64,000 bases of DNA from Branchiostoma floridae (GCF_000003815.2 NC_049992.1:10152090-10216089), one strand, 5' to 3'; positions 21,501 to 31,792 are shown, counted from the first letter of the stretch. Program-made: numbers and translations. Notes: generated by a model from the letters alone, not told the origin.

Positions 21501-23571
21501 ACCTGTGACAATCAGCAGGACATACACAAATCCGTTACCTAAACCAAGGTCAATTGATTCCAGAACTTCAGGCTCTTAAAAAGATGCCTGTCATTACCAT
21601 AGTAGAGAAATCAAACTTAAAACTGTAACAGTTGAAGTCTTGGTCACTCTGAATTCCAATTCTTAAAGCAAACTTTGTGTTTTTTCTTACTGACATTTAG
21701 AAGTAGGTAATGAAACAAATTCTACAATGTAGTAGTTACTATATAGAATGCAAACTCCATGACCCAGATACTTACTGCATGGTTCATCAGCTCCTTCAGT
21801 CCTACTTGTTTCAGTGAGCTTGTCTCGTGGTACGGAAGATTCAAACTGGTCGCAACTTGCTGCCCCTCCTGCCAGGACACACACCTAGATGCTGCTACGT
21901 CAGTACGAAGATCTGCAAAGGATAAAAATATAATACACATGTATTTTTAATTGTAATCTAATTATCATCTCTGATACTTTTATGTTGGGTTTGCAAGAAA
22001 TATTGTCACTACAAGTCAAGTGGGAATCAACATATAAATTTCTCAGCCTGAACATGCAAAGATGAAAACACCCCCAGGCTAATAAGTCAAACAATTTTTC
22101 AACACAGCACAGATTTTCTGTACTACTGCTTGGAGTTTGGAGCCTTTCCAGTCTTTGCTGAGAACTTGTAGTAATGTAAGTTCAGGGAAGGAGGAAAATT
22201 TAATGATCATATTAAAGGATGATTACCAGCTTTTGTGCCCACTAGAATGATGGATGCATTAGGACAGAAATTATGGACTTCTGGGTACCACTTTTCTCGA
22301 ATATTTTTTAAGGAACATGATATTTGAATATTTTTGAATGCACATATTACTTATGATGCAATAGCTACTAGTAGCATATTATGTAATGTTACCATTTTTT
22401 GTGCCCACAAGAATGATGGGTGTGTCAGGACAGAAGTGCCGAACTTCTGGGAACCACTTTTCTGAGATGTTCTCAAAAGAAGCCCTGTTGCTAATGTCAA
22501 AGCACATCAGGAAGATGTCTGTTTGTGGATAGGACAGCGGTCGCAGACGATCGTAGTCCTCCTAAAGAGTAAATAGTGTAATGTTATGCATATATAAGTT
22601 CCTCACAAAATTACATTGCCAAGCAGATGTTATGAAGTATACATGCACTTTTTTTGTTACAACCTGAATAAAGTCAATACTTTTTTCCCTCGCACAGTTG
22701 TCGAGTGGAACGGACTGCCGGGGCACACTGCCCAGGCCCCGTCAGTCGAGGCCTTTAAGGCCAGTTTGGCTGCCTTGCCCTAATCCGCAAGCCGCCACAC
22801 CCATCCCCCCCCCCTCCCCTCAGCGACACCCCAGTGGGGTTTTGGAGGGTAAAGAAGATGAAGAATACATGTACTTATTTATTGTTTCCCAACATCTTTG
22901 GTTTCATTATTACAGAACTGGTGGTAGTGTGAGAGTAGCCTGGTATCCAAACCTATCATAGTTGTCGAGTTTCTTTTTACCTCAGCAGAATTATTTGTGG
23001 AGAGGAGCTATAAAGAGACCTGGCAGCTATAATAGCTTTGGATATCAGTCTACTACTGTGCAGGTCATGTTGCAATCCACTGATTCACGAATTGTTATCT
23101 TTCAACATTAGTATTATTACTTTCTCAACTTTCAAGCACCTTTGACCCTTTGCTGACGTCATATTTCAGGTCTGAATGTGATTGACTTACTAAGTAGGCT
23201 TTGAGTCATTTCAACTTGATAAGGATCAGAGGACTGATGGAAAGCTTGTTGGTAAGCGCTTTATATTGCATATTGTGGGCAGATATAGAGTTTTAGATTG
23301 TAACATAATTATTAGTTCAACTTGAAAACCAACATAAGTCCCTGAAAACATAGAATAAAGATGATGAATTCTAGCAGCTCACCTGTCCAGCAGTATCCCA
23401 GAATGCCATGTTGCATGGTGTTCCATCTACCGTGATGGATCTACAGTAGTTATCGAAGACGGTGGGAACGTACTCACTGGGGAATGACTCTGTGTTGTAG
23501 GTGATGAGGAGGCAGCTCTTCCCCACCCCTCCATCGCCCACAATCACCAGCTTTAAGTTTAGTGCAGCCAT
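18600..23571 (-). CDS. racA-like Rho GTPase with two BTB domains, copy B (intact)
   Basis: Eleven exons in translation order are 23571-23383, 22561-22393, 21912-21776, 21502-21376, 21182-20992, 20868-20718, 20426-20196, 20047-19950, 19763-19524, 19238-19142 and 18724-18600. All have GT-AG borders and compatible phases, giving 584 residues. Residues 1-165 are a canonical Rac-type GTPase: P-loop [15 protein letters not shown] switch I, DTAGQ switch II, GTKND and an ETSS motif. Residues 166-207 are a basic/proline-rich linker. Residues 208-325 are a BTB domain ([23 protein letters not shown]) and about 390-545 a second ([27 protein letters not shown]). The C-terminus is CVVM, a CaaX-type prenylation motif. 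The layout matches Dictyostelium RacA and RhoBTB proteins, which link GTPases to cullin-3 ubiquitin ligases. That role is family knowledge. Confidence 0.9.
22214..22320 (-). pseudogene. Relic of a duplicated racA-like exon 2 (copy B)
   Basis: The minus strand reads [22 protein letters not shown] and then a splice-donor-like GGTAAT, clearly related to the real exon 2 ([23 protein letters not shown]) at 22,393-22,561. The 5' half of the exon ([15 protein letters not shown]) is missing. The corresponding relic in copy A (about 9,706-9,868) is longer but has a stop and a frameshift. Confidence 0.7.
22683..22863 (+). mobile_element. 3' fragment of a CR1/L2-type LINE (copy B only)
   Basis: Bases 22,691-22,783 read [20 protein letters not shown] and then [10 protein letters not shown]-stop. 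This is the characteristic C-terminal end of CR1/L2-clade reverse transcriptases (WN-LP, PSV-FK). A short C-rich 3' tail follows, ending aagaagatgaagaata. Copy A lacks it. It is 5'-truncated as usual for LINE insertions and non-functional. Confidence 0.7.
23155..23162. promoter_or_regulatory. CRE palindrome in racA-like intron 1 (copy B)
   Basis: TGACGTCA occurs at the same place as in copy A (10,596-10,603), with differing flanks. A candidate CREB/ATF site by motif only. Confidence 0.3.
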
Positions 23572-23735
23572 CGTTGCTGAAATTGAACAGAGGAACAGGG
23601 TTAGGGTTTGCAAAAGTTTTGGGCCATGTGCTACTAGTATTAACTCAGGCTTAGTGGCGGCTGTGATTTTATTCAAATTATTGTGTTTGAATTCTGCCTC
23701 AAAAATCACAGCCATGACCAGCTACTCGTAAGTCC

Positions 23736-23951
23736 TATAGGAGGGTCTGCAGGGGGGGGGGGTCCCAACAACGATTTACACTGAATTCAGAAGAACCCCC
23801 TACGTGTTACACTATATCAAGGGAGGCAATTACACTAAATTTGGTCGCTACGCTACGAATTACGTAGATAAGATGGTTTTCCCTACGAGTTACGGGAAAT
23901 AATAATAGGCTGCCTATGACTTACGGAAAAGAGCATGCAGACCCTCCTATA
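23736..23951. mobile_element. Inverted-repeat MITE upstream of racA-like copy B
   Basis: Ends TATAGGAGGGTCTGCA and TGCAGACCCTCCTATA are perfect inverted repeats. The interior (with a short G run and repeated gtagcgta/ctacgta words) has no coding frame. Copy A has no counterpart. TATA at both ends may be a TA-type target site. Confidence 0.65.
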
Positions 23952-23959
23952 TAATTGGC

Positions 23960-24953
23960 CGCACTGATTCCTCTGATTGGAAAATAACAACATGCAACAA
24001 ATCCAACAGTTTGGCACAAATTTATACTATTGTGACAATGACAGCTAGATATAGTTATATGTTGTTTGCTATCAGAATAAAGTCCTTGAGGGACAATAGC
24101 CACCTTTTTACCATACCACCTGTGTGAATGTTAAAGTTAACAGGTCCATTATATATTCTTTCACCACGACATATCACAAGATGATCCAACTTCACACAAT
24201 TACATCACCTAGTTCTTTAATAATACCTGCATCTTGAGGTTATCTATTAGACCAAGGATCCTTGATTAGACTGTAGCTTGATGCATGTAAATGATGAACT
24301 CAGAGTTCTGAGGGAAAAACCAAAGGAGGTAAAAAGATATTCTGTGGCATATACTAGAATGTCTTACCCTTAGATGACCACCGTATCCCCTCCTACTCTC
24401 TCAGACAAGAGCTCCTTGCTGGACAATAACAACAGACACTAACGTTTCAACTCAAACTTCCAGGTTTTATAGCAGACTCATAGGCTAAAAATAGCAACCA
24501 ATCAGCAGCCAGGGCGTAATGTCTTAATATGGTAAACCGATCCATGTACCCCAGATCGGACAATGACTAACGGCTCGTTTTGGGAAGGTATAAAAGAGTT
24601 TCATGTTGATGTTTTTGTAGAAGAAGTAGTAGGTCTAAAAGTGTCCACTCGGCGACTTGTTTACACTGTCCGAAGACGATCCAGGTATCCAGGAAACAAC
24701 CCAGAGAAATGGACTATTCCGATAGGTGGATATTAGAAAGTATCACAAACAATCGGTCAACAATTCACTGCTATGTAGCAACCAGTTTTCAAGGTCTCTA
24801 ATGATTTTATGCTGTTGATATATAACATTATAAGGATTGATTTTCGCAAGGATATGTATGTTTCTAAAAATAACTAACCCCTCACTTTTGCTAATGGGAG
24901 AGCCCAATGACCTCTCTTGCGAAATTTGATGCAACCCCATACGTCATCACAAG
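23960..24953. promoter_or_regulatory. Divergent intergenic region, racA-like / RIOK1 (copy B)
   Basis: The counterpart of 11,465-12,691. The MEF2-type word CTAAAAATAG, the CCAAT box and the TATA box (TATAAAAG at 24,589-24,596) are all kept. Sequence downstream of the TATA box (aagtgtccactcggcgactt and tgtccgaagacgatccag) is better conserved between copies than its surroundings, which suggests a transcribed first exon. Confidence 0.4.
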
Positions 24954-24967
24954 ATGGCCGCCACCAT
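24950..24967 (+). promoter_or_regulatory. TISU/YY1-like translation start of RIOK1
   Basis: CAAGATGGCCGC differs from the TISU consensus SAASATGGCGGC by one base and overlaps a YY1-type core. TISU start sites work with very short 5' leaders, so transcription probably starts close by rather than at the TATA box 360 bp upstream. The element is also present in the broken copy A (12,688-12,705). Confidence 0.45.
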
Positions 24968-26645
24968 GGACGATAGCACGCCGGGTCCTGTTCCTGGGCA
25001 GTTTGACGACGTAGACGAACCCTCTCTTAACAGTTATCCAGCCGAGACAAGCTCTCCCGTAATGGAGACATTTCCAGCACGAGTGAGCGAGCTTTCCGTA
25101 ACAGAGGACAGTCAGCAACCCGACGTATGGGACGAAAGCGACGAGGATTATGCTGACTGGGACTGGGAAGACCACTCCGGGGATTTCACAAAAAGGTACA
25201 ACGCCGCCCAACACAACTCTGCACAGATGAATCCCAACAAACCCAAGCCAGGTAAAGTGTCTTTTCAGCCAACAGACAAAACCATGACGAAATTCGCCAG
25301 CAAGATCACAGTGGAGAAATACTTCGGTCCCAAACTACGCGGAGCAGCTGCTAGTGCTCTACTGGAGGGGGTTAGGAAGTCAGATTCGGACAGGTACAGG
25401 GTCAAAGACAGGCAAGACAGGGCAACAGTCGAGCAGGTCTTAGACCCTCGTACCAGAATGATCCTGTTTAAAATGTTGAACAGAGGTATCATCCAACAAA
25501 TCAATGGCTGTATCAGTACTGGTAAGGAGGCGAATGTCTATCATGCCACCTGCAAGGATGGGACTGACAAGGCCATAAAAGTGTACAAAACGTCTATTCT
25601 AGTCTTCAAGGACAGAGACAGGTACGTCACAGGCGAGTTCCGCTTCCGGCACGGTTACTGTAAACACAACCCTCGCAAGATGGTGAAGACGTGGGCGGAG
25701 AAGGAGATGAGGAATCTTACGAGGATGTACCAGGCAGAGATTCCCTGCCCAGAACCTGTCATCCTTAGGAGCCATGTGCTCGTCATGGAGTTCATAGGGA
25801 AGGATGGGTGGCCTGCTCCACTGCTGAAGGATGTCCAGCTGTCGGTGAGTAAGGCACGCGAGCTGTACCTCCAGGTCATCCAGCTCATGAGGACCATGTT
25901 CCACGACTGTCGTCTCGTCCACGCCGATCTCAGCGAGTTCAACATGCTCTACCTTGACGGACAGGTGTACATCATCGACGTGTCCCAGTCTGTTGAACAC
26001 GACCACCCGCATGCGCTGGAGTTCCTCAGGAAGGACTGCACCAATATCAACGACTACTTCGTGAAGAACGGCGTAGCCGTGATGACGGTCAAAGAGCTGT
26101 TCAACTTCGTGACAGACATCAACATCAACACGGACAACATAGATGAATATGTTGACAAGGCCATGGAGGTCGCCTCCAGCCGTTCTATCCAAGAAGTCAA
26201 GGAACAGGACAAGGTTGACGAGGAGGTCTTCAAGAAGGTCTTCATCCCACGAACCTTGGAGGAAGTACCAGACTTCGAGAGGGACATCAATTCAAAGCAG
26301 CATGGAAGTGAGTTAGAAATCCACTACCAGGCAGTGACAGGACTGAAGGATGACCTGACAGGACCCCTGACAAAACCATCCCTTCTGGAGGAAGAGGAAG
26401 CCCAAAATGATGAGGAAGAGGCCAGAGAGGACTCAGACAACAGTAGTGGGTCAGAGTCGGACAGTGAGAAGGACAGATCAGAGCACACACAGTACACCAG
26501 ACAGAGGGGAGAGTCTGCAGATAGCAGGAGGGCACGGAAAAAGCTAGTGAAGGAGGAAAATCGAGAAAAGAGGAAACAAAAGATGCCCAAGCACATTAAG
26601 AAACGCAAAGAGAAAATTGCCAAGCAAAAGCACGGCAGGAACTGA
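24954..26645 (+). CDS. RIOK1: RIO kinase 1 (atypical Ser/Thr kinase of 40S ribosome maturation), single exon
   Basis: This is an uninterrupted 563-residue frame, the same length as vertebrate RIOK1 (about 568). The N-terminus is acidic (DESDEDYADWDWEDH, about 59-73). The RIO domain follows: [11 protein letters not shown] nucleotide loop at 188-198, catalytic Lys209 (AIKVYK), Glu in KTWAEKEM about 249, catalytic HADLSEFN at 323-330 with Asp325 and Asn330, and metal-binding Asp342 in [20 protein letters not shown]. The tail is acidic then Lys/Arg-rich. By family knowledge RIOK1 acts in the last cytoplasmic steps of small-subunit maturation and as a PRMT5 partner. The start lies in cAAGATGGCCGCCACCATGG: the first ATG matches the TISU initiator (11 of 12), and a second in-frame ATG four codons on has a perfect Kozak context. 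No introns, unlike vertebrate RIOK1. Confidence 0.96.
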   Translation: MAATMDDSTPGPVPGQFDDVDEPSLNSYPAETSSPVMETFPARVSELSVTEDSQQPDVWDESDEDYADWDWEDHSGDFTKRYNAAQHNSAQMNPNKPKPGKVSFQPTDKTMTKFASKITVEKYFGPKLRGAAASALLEGVRKSDSDRYRVKDRQDRATVEQVLDPRTRMILFKMLNRGIIQQINGCISTGKEANVYHATCKDGTDKAIKVYKTSILVFKDRDRYVTGEFRFRHGYCKHNPRKMVKTWAEKEMRNLTRMYQAEIPCPEPVILRSHVLVMEFIGKDGWPAPLLKDVQLSVSKARELYLQVIQLMRTMFHDCRLVHADLSEFNMLYLDGQVYIIDVSQSVEHDHPHALEFLRKDCTNINDYFVKNGVAVMTVKELFNFVTDININTDNIDEYVDKAMEVASSRSIQEVKEQDKVDEEVFKKVFIPRTLEEVPDFERDINSKQHGSELEIHYQAVTGLKDDLTGPLTKPSLLEEEEAQNDEEEAREDSDNSSGSESDSEKDRSEHTQYTRQRGESADSRRARKKLVKEENREKRKQKMPKHIKKRKEKIAKQKHGRN

Positions 26646-28037
26646 ATGTGATGCCCTAAATAATTATAGTTACATTGAGAATGTTGAAACTGAAATGACA
26701 CTGATCATGGTTTAATGTTTATACTGTACTTGTTTATTTTTAAATTATATGTCTATGATTAACAATTTTACAGTACATCCTCTTATTGGAGCTTATAATA
26801 GTACATATACATGATTTGTACAGTGTTAATCAATTACCAGCAATTATGCATTGTACCTAAGGTTTAACAGAGAAAAAGGAAGAGGTCAGAGGTCACTTAT
26901 TTCAATGAAACCAACCACGAGATGCAAACCTACTGCAAAATAGAAGCTATCGATGTCTGCATAGGATATGGTTGGTGACTGTTTTATCATGAATTCATGA
27001 TGGATTGCACACATTGATAATTGGAGAACAACACTTTTCAACTGTTCAACATATGTACTGTACTGTATGCTACATACAATAGATACACATGCATGCTTGG
27101 AAAATAAAGTACCCTTCCTCACCGACACAGTGTTGTACAATGAATTGTGTACATCAAGGCTGGTCATGGTAGCAGAGTAGAGCCAAATGCAGCTGGGATT
27201 TGTGTAATAATCGCTGTCTAAAGAAATTGTTATCATTTTCCTCACTCATATGCCAATATGACCTGGTGCATGGTGTTGCTGGCTTCATGTACTGAAAAAT
27301 GTGAAAGCATTTACAAGACTGGCAACGCATCTGGTAGCCTCTACCAGGCTCCACATGCCGCTATGATAATAGCGGAAATTACCAAATACATCTTGATAAC
27401 ACTCCAGAAGAGCTAGACAACATCAACTGTAAATTTTGGCTGGCATTTCCATCGAAATGTCTTGTCTAGTAGAGGCTAATGCATTTGTGACCTTTATCTG
27501 CCTTTGGAGCATGCTAACGCTACTAGTTGGTTGACAAAATCATCAAAAAGTAAACCAATCTAATGCGTTTGTTATACAGTGTATGTTTTTGGCTGGCAGG
27601 TAGGGTAAACACCTTACATAATCTTGACTCAGTAGTATCACGGACCAAAGGTTAACAGTTGTGAGGCACGCAGGTTGATTGGAATGATTAGCTATTGGTT
27701 TTGACGACGCCTCTGGGGCGGGTGTACTGAATCCATAAGCAACCTATTGCATTTCGGACAATACAGGAGACATATATCAGACATGAAATATAAAAAAAGA
27801 ATTGTAGTATGGCATAGTGATGTCTGTCATTATGCACATGTATAGTAAACAGTAGTATTACAGCTGATCCCTCAAAAAGAACAAAACGCACACGGACTTC
27901 AAAATAAATAGAAACTAACTCATGAGGTAATTTTTTGCATTCATTTATTTCTAAAACAGATCTAAATCAAAGATACAGTTGTGAGTTTGCATCTTACAGA
28001 GACATCCTCCTGTAAGTCGGTCGGAGATTCACGGACC
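26646..28037. other. Spacer between RIOK1-B and intelectin
   Basis: It holds the RIOK1 3' UTR with ggaaaataaagtaccc near 27,100 and the MITE at 27,335-27,478. The remainder is AT-rich and aligns with copy A. No exon is seen. Confidence 0.6.
27335..27478. mobile_element. TAGCCTCTACCAGGC-type MITE (copy B)
   Basis: Inverted ends tagcctctaccaggctcc and ctagtagaggcta surround a non-coding 144-bp element. Flanks acgcatctg and atgcatttg may be a 9-bp target duplication with two mismatches. Same site as 15,083-15,213. Confidence 0.6.
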
Positions 28038-29521
28038 TCAGCGGTAAAAGAACATGATGACGGACTCAGTGACCAGCCGGTTCGCGCTCCAGCCATGTCC
28101 GGTACCGTAGCCATCCCAGTCCTTGGAGACGTAGTCACCGCACTGGCTTGATCCACCTTCCACCCAGTATCCACCTCCACCGATACACACGTGCTCGGAG
28201 TTGCCACCGACGAAGTTGACGCCTGGACAAACTGCATGGCAGGCACTCTCGTAGTTGAAGACCCGAAACTGCACGAACCCGGGGACGGCTTCATGTTGTT
28301 GCAGGATGTTCGGAGGCAACAGTGACTCGACAAGAGTATTATTGCCCTGATCGTACACAATGGGGATGGCCGGACCGTTGTCGTGGGTGTACGTGCCCAA
28401 GTTGTGGCCGATGAGGAAGTGATCTTTGAAGAGCGAGTAAAGGCTGCCTCCAAAGTCCTCGAGGAAACCGGTGGATGTGCGGTACCGTAGGTAGGCGGCG
28501 GTTTTGTACTCTTTTGGTGGTACGTTGTTCGGTACGTGCCACAGCATGACGTTGGAGGCGTGGATGCTGAAGTAGCCTGGGTTCTTGTAGTCGTCTGTAG
28601 TGGCCGACCCCATGGAGCCGAAGGTGTGCACGTTGGCCCAGTTGCCATCTCCTCCGGGGTAGTTGTGGTTGTTCCCTCGGGTGCTGGTCCAGCGATCCCC
28701 GGCTGTACACTTGCCGTACATGTCGTCCTCGTGCACGCTGGAGACCAGCGTCCAGCCGCCTCCGGCCGTGGTCATGTCGCAGTAGGTCTGGTAGATGGTT
28801 CCGTCCTTCCCGATAAGGAAGTAGGCACCGTCCTGGCTGGAGGGGTTGTTCTGTTTGATGTGAAGACAGGAGGAGGCGGGGTTGAGCTCGGTACCGAGAG
28901 CGTGGTCCAGGCTAGCCAGGGTTTGAGTGGCCACGACGGTGGTCTCCATCTGGGACAGTCGGTCTGCTAGCGTGTTCACGGTGTTGGCGAGGTCGTTGAT
29001 CACGAGCTTTGTAAGAATAGAGAAAAAATATAAGACAACATGAACGTTATCTCTATACAGAGACGTTATATACCTGAGAAAAATGATGATAATATGGCTA
29101 TATATAGGTTTCAAACGTCAGGGGTAAAGCGGCCTGTGATCACAAAGCTCAGGCATTTTAAACATGCAGGCAGGTTAACAGCATCGTCATCCCGAATAAC
29201 CCTCTTCGCTTTCCCCGGCTCTCCTGATATGATGTAGCGTTCGTTGCTAAAAAGTTTCCTCATGATGTCTCACTATTATTTCTACATTAGGAAAAGAGGC
29301 TATGTTCAACAATTAGGCGTCAACTATGTTGGCGTCTACTAAATTTAGTATTATGTAAATGCAGTCTGAGAACGTCCCAGTTAGTCGGCACATACCTGTT
29401 GATTTGCTAGCTCCTCCAGACAGGAACAGTTGGACGTTCCTGTGCGCCACGGGGTGTCGTTTGAGACTGAGCCGCAAGCGATAGCGACTAAGGACCAAAC
29501 GAGCAAGATGATTCTCGTCAT
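28038..29521 (-). CDS. Intelectin (secreted calcium-dependent lectin), complete two-exon gene
   Basis: Exon 1 (29,521-29,396) encodes a signal peptide (MTRIILLVWSLVAIACGS) and a CSCLEE segment. It splices in phase 0 to exon 2 (29,006-28,038), giving 364 residues. Exon 2 begins with a short heptad-like stretch (LVINDLANTVNTLADRLSQM) that could oligomerise, then the fibrinogen-like intelectin domain (YQTYCDMTTAGGGWTLVSS to MFFYR). Aligned to human ITLN1, the calcium/glycan residues are all present: N-x-E-H before CIGGGG, Glu in WVEGG, QCGD, and the ligand box Trp of DWDGYGT. The second box residue is Trp where human has Tyr297. A TATA box TATAAAAG (29,609-29,616, minus strand) lies about 90 bp upstream of the ATG. 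Family role: binding microbial surface glycans in mucus or plasma. Confidence 0.95.
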
Positions 29522-29608
29522 GCTTGCAACTGTGCAGACCACAGCCTCTCAGACGTGCAAGTATGGGAACCCCTGTCCGTACTGTACCCACACAGTGTCA
29601 GGTATACT

Positions 29609-29616
29609 CTTTTATA
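29609..29616 (-). promoter_or_regulatory. TATA box of the complete intelectin
   Basis: GTATAAAAGAGT on the minus strand lies 88 bp upstream of the start codon, a good distance for a leader of about 55-60 bases. Confidence 0.6.
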
Positions 29617-29621
29617 CTCTA

Positions 29622-30520
29622 TTCCTTGTTATTTAACTATGTTATTAAACTGGAGATAGAAAATACGTAAACGTATGGCCGCGTTTTGATGTTAGATCAT
29701 TACAACCTTTTAAAATACTTTGCTGGCCACAACAAGCTTCGGAAATACTCTGATGTGCGGTGACTTTGTGGACAGTTTGAAATCTCTGATGTATACATCC
29801 ACTGTGTGTTGCACTTGTTTTATGATTAAATTGTATCTGTGACAACACTTGTAAATGGAAAAGGCGTAAACAGAGCCCACTATCGGTCTTATTCTTATCT
29901 TTAGTCACGAAACACTATGAGATCAGCGACCCTGTTACAAAACGAGTGTCCCAAAATTTGTGACAGTTTGAAACACTGCAATTTGCCTGTTGTGCATCAT
30001 AGCAACAATCTGTAAACGGCAGTGTGGATTAGATTAAGTATAGAATACCCACATTATCTCACACACTTTTGTTCACTCGTTCCGTATGTATTAGAGAAGT
30101 GCAAATATTACGTAGGTCCACTAAAGGACGTACAGGGCAAATGCAACTTAAAAACGTCAAAAGGACGGACTGAGTGGAATTCGACTGTACTAGCTACTCT
30201 GTTTATCATGTTTATGCTATGGCAAGTCGCTTCAACTTTATGTATGCAATGACCATCCCACTCACTGTATTCCTGTGCAACGGGACCCTAGCCTGTATAA
30301 CGCTATTACAAATCTTGACAAAATTTAAAGAAAAAGGTCACACAGACAAAAGCATACACTGACACAGTTGTTTATTTCTACCATCGTTTGCGTTTATTAG
30401 TTAGTAAAACATTCAAACTTCTATCATGTTTGCCATTTTCTCTCTAGATGACTAAGGAACTAGAAATGTGACCTTCCTTCTCTTGGCCTTCCTTAATCTT
30501 GTCGTCAGTTGTTTCTTTAC
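29622..30520. other. Intergenic region between two intelectins
   Basis: This is unique-looking, AT-rich sequence upstream of one intelectin and downstream of the next. I see no exon, RNA gene or repeat. Confidence 0.5.
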
Positions 30521-31792
30521 CTAGCGGTAAAAGAACATGATGACGGACTCGGTGACTAGCTGGTTCGCGCTCCAGGCGATGCCGGTACCATAGCCACTAT
30601 AGGCCTTCCACAAGTAGTCGCCGCATTGAGACAGACCTTCTGCCCAGTATCCACCTCCACCGATACACACTTGCTCTGCATTGGGGCCGACGTAGTTGAC
30701 ACCTGGGCAGACCGCAGTGCAAGAACGAGTGTTGGTGAACACCCGAAACTGCACGAACCCGGGGACGGCTTCGCCGTAAGTAACGACGTTCGGGGGCAAC
30801 AGTGACTCCATTACAGTATTGTTACCCAGGTCGTACACAATCGGGATGGCCGGACCGTTATCGTGGGTGTACGTGCCCAGTCCGTAAGCAATGGGGAAGT
30901 GATCTTTGAACAGGGAGTACAGATTACCTCCAAAGTCCCCAAGGAAACCGGTGGCGGTTCGGTACCGTAGGTAGGCGGCGGTTTTATACTCTTTTGGCGG
31001 CACGTTGTTCGGTACGTGCCACAGCATGACGTTGGAGGCGCTGATGCTGAAGTAGCCTGGGTTCTTGTAGTCGTCGGTAGTGGCTGACCCCATGGAGCCG
31101 AAGGTGTGCACGTTGGCCCAGTTGCCATCTCCTCCGGGGTAGTTGATGTTGTTCCCTCGGGTACTGGTCCAGCGATCCCCGGCCGTACACTTCCCATACA
31201 GGTCGTCCTCGTGCACGCTGGAGACCAGCGTCCAGCCGCCTCCGGCCGTGGTCATGTCGCAGTAGGTCTGGTAGATGGTCCCGTCCTTCCCGATAAGGAA
31301 GTAGGCACCGTCCTGGCTGGAGGGGTTGTTCTGTTTGATGAGAAGACAGGACAAGGCGGGGTTGAGCTCGGTACCGAGAGCGTGGTCCAGGCTAGCCAGG
31401 GTTTGAGTGGTCATGACGGTGGTCTCCATCTGCGACAGACGAGCCTCGAGGTCGGTGACTGCTGCCTGGGAAGAATAAAGGCAAATGATATTTCATTTCG
31501 CACAAAACATTTCGCACAAAACGTCTACAGTAGCCTGATTTAATCTCGCTTATAGCAGCCCGCCCAACATCCACCGGCCTCCTATTTACATCCCCCGGAC
31601 AGCAGAGTTTGTGTTACATAGACTAAGGTTCTAGGTACTGTTAGGAATTTGCTTTTCATCAGACACGCGACATGTACATACCTGCAGATTTTCGCAGGTG
31701 CATTTGACCTTTCCTGTATCCCGCAGGATGTCATTCGGTAAGCCATACGCGAGGGTCGTAGCGAACCAAACGAGTAGGATTGCCCTCATCAT
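30521..31792 (-). CDS. Intelectin-like gene with altered ligand pocket, two exons
   Basis: Exon 1 (31,792-31,682) gives a signal peptide (MMRAILLVWFATTLAYG) and CTCENLQ. Exon 2 (31,465-30,521) gives a heptad-like AAVTDLEARLSQM and the intelectin domain, 351 residues in all, phase 0, stop TAG at 30,521-30,523. It resembles its neighbours until the pocket. The calcium-ligating His263 of human ITLN1 is Gln (NAEQVCIGGGG), the ligand-box Trp288 is Tyr (KAYSGYGT), Tyr297 is Trp, and the loop before QCGD is one residue shorter. Glu274 is kept. Cysteine spacing is otherwise conserved, so folding should be normal while glycan binding may be lost or changed. The intron contains a 95-bp MITE (31,531-31,625). 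Confidence 0.93.
31531..31625. mobile_element. Short deletion derivative of the 2,937-3,758 element
   Basis: It starts TAGCCTGATTTAATCTCGCT and ends gtgttacatagacta. Reversed, these are the two ends of the 822-bp element at 2,937-3,758, with nearly all the interior missing. It lies in the intron of the intelectin at 30,521-31,792. No clear target duplication. Confidence 0.65.
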
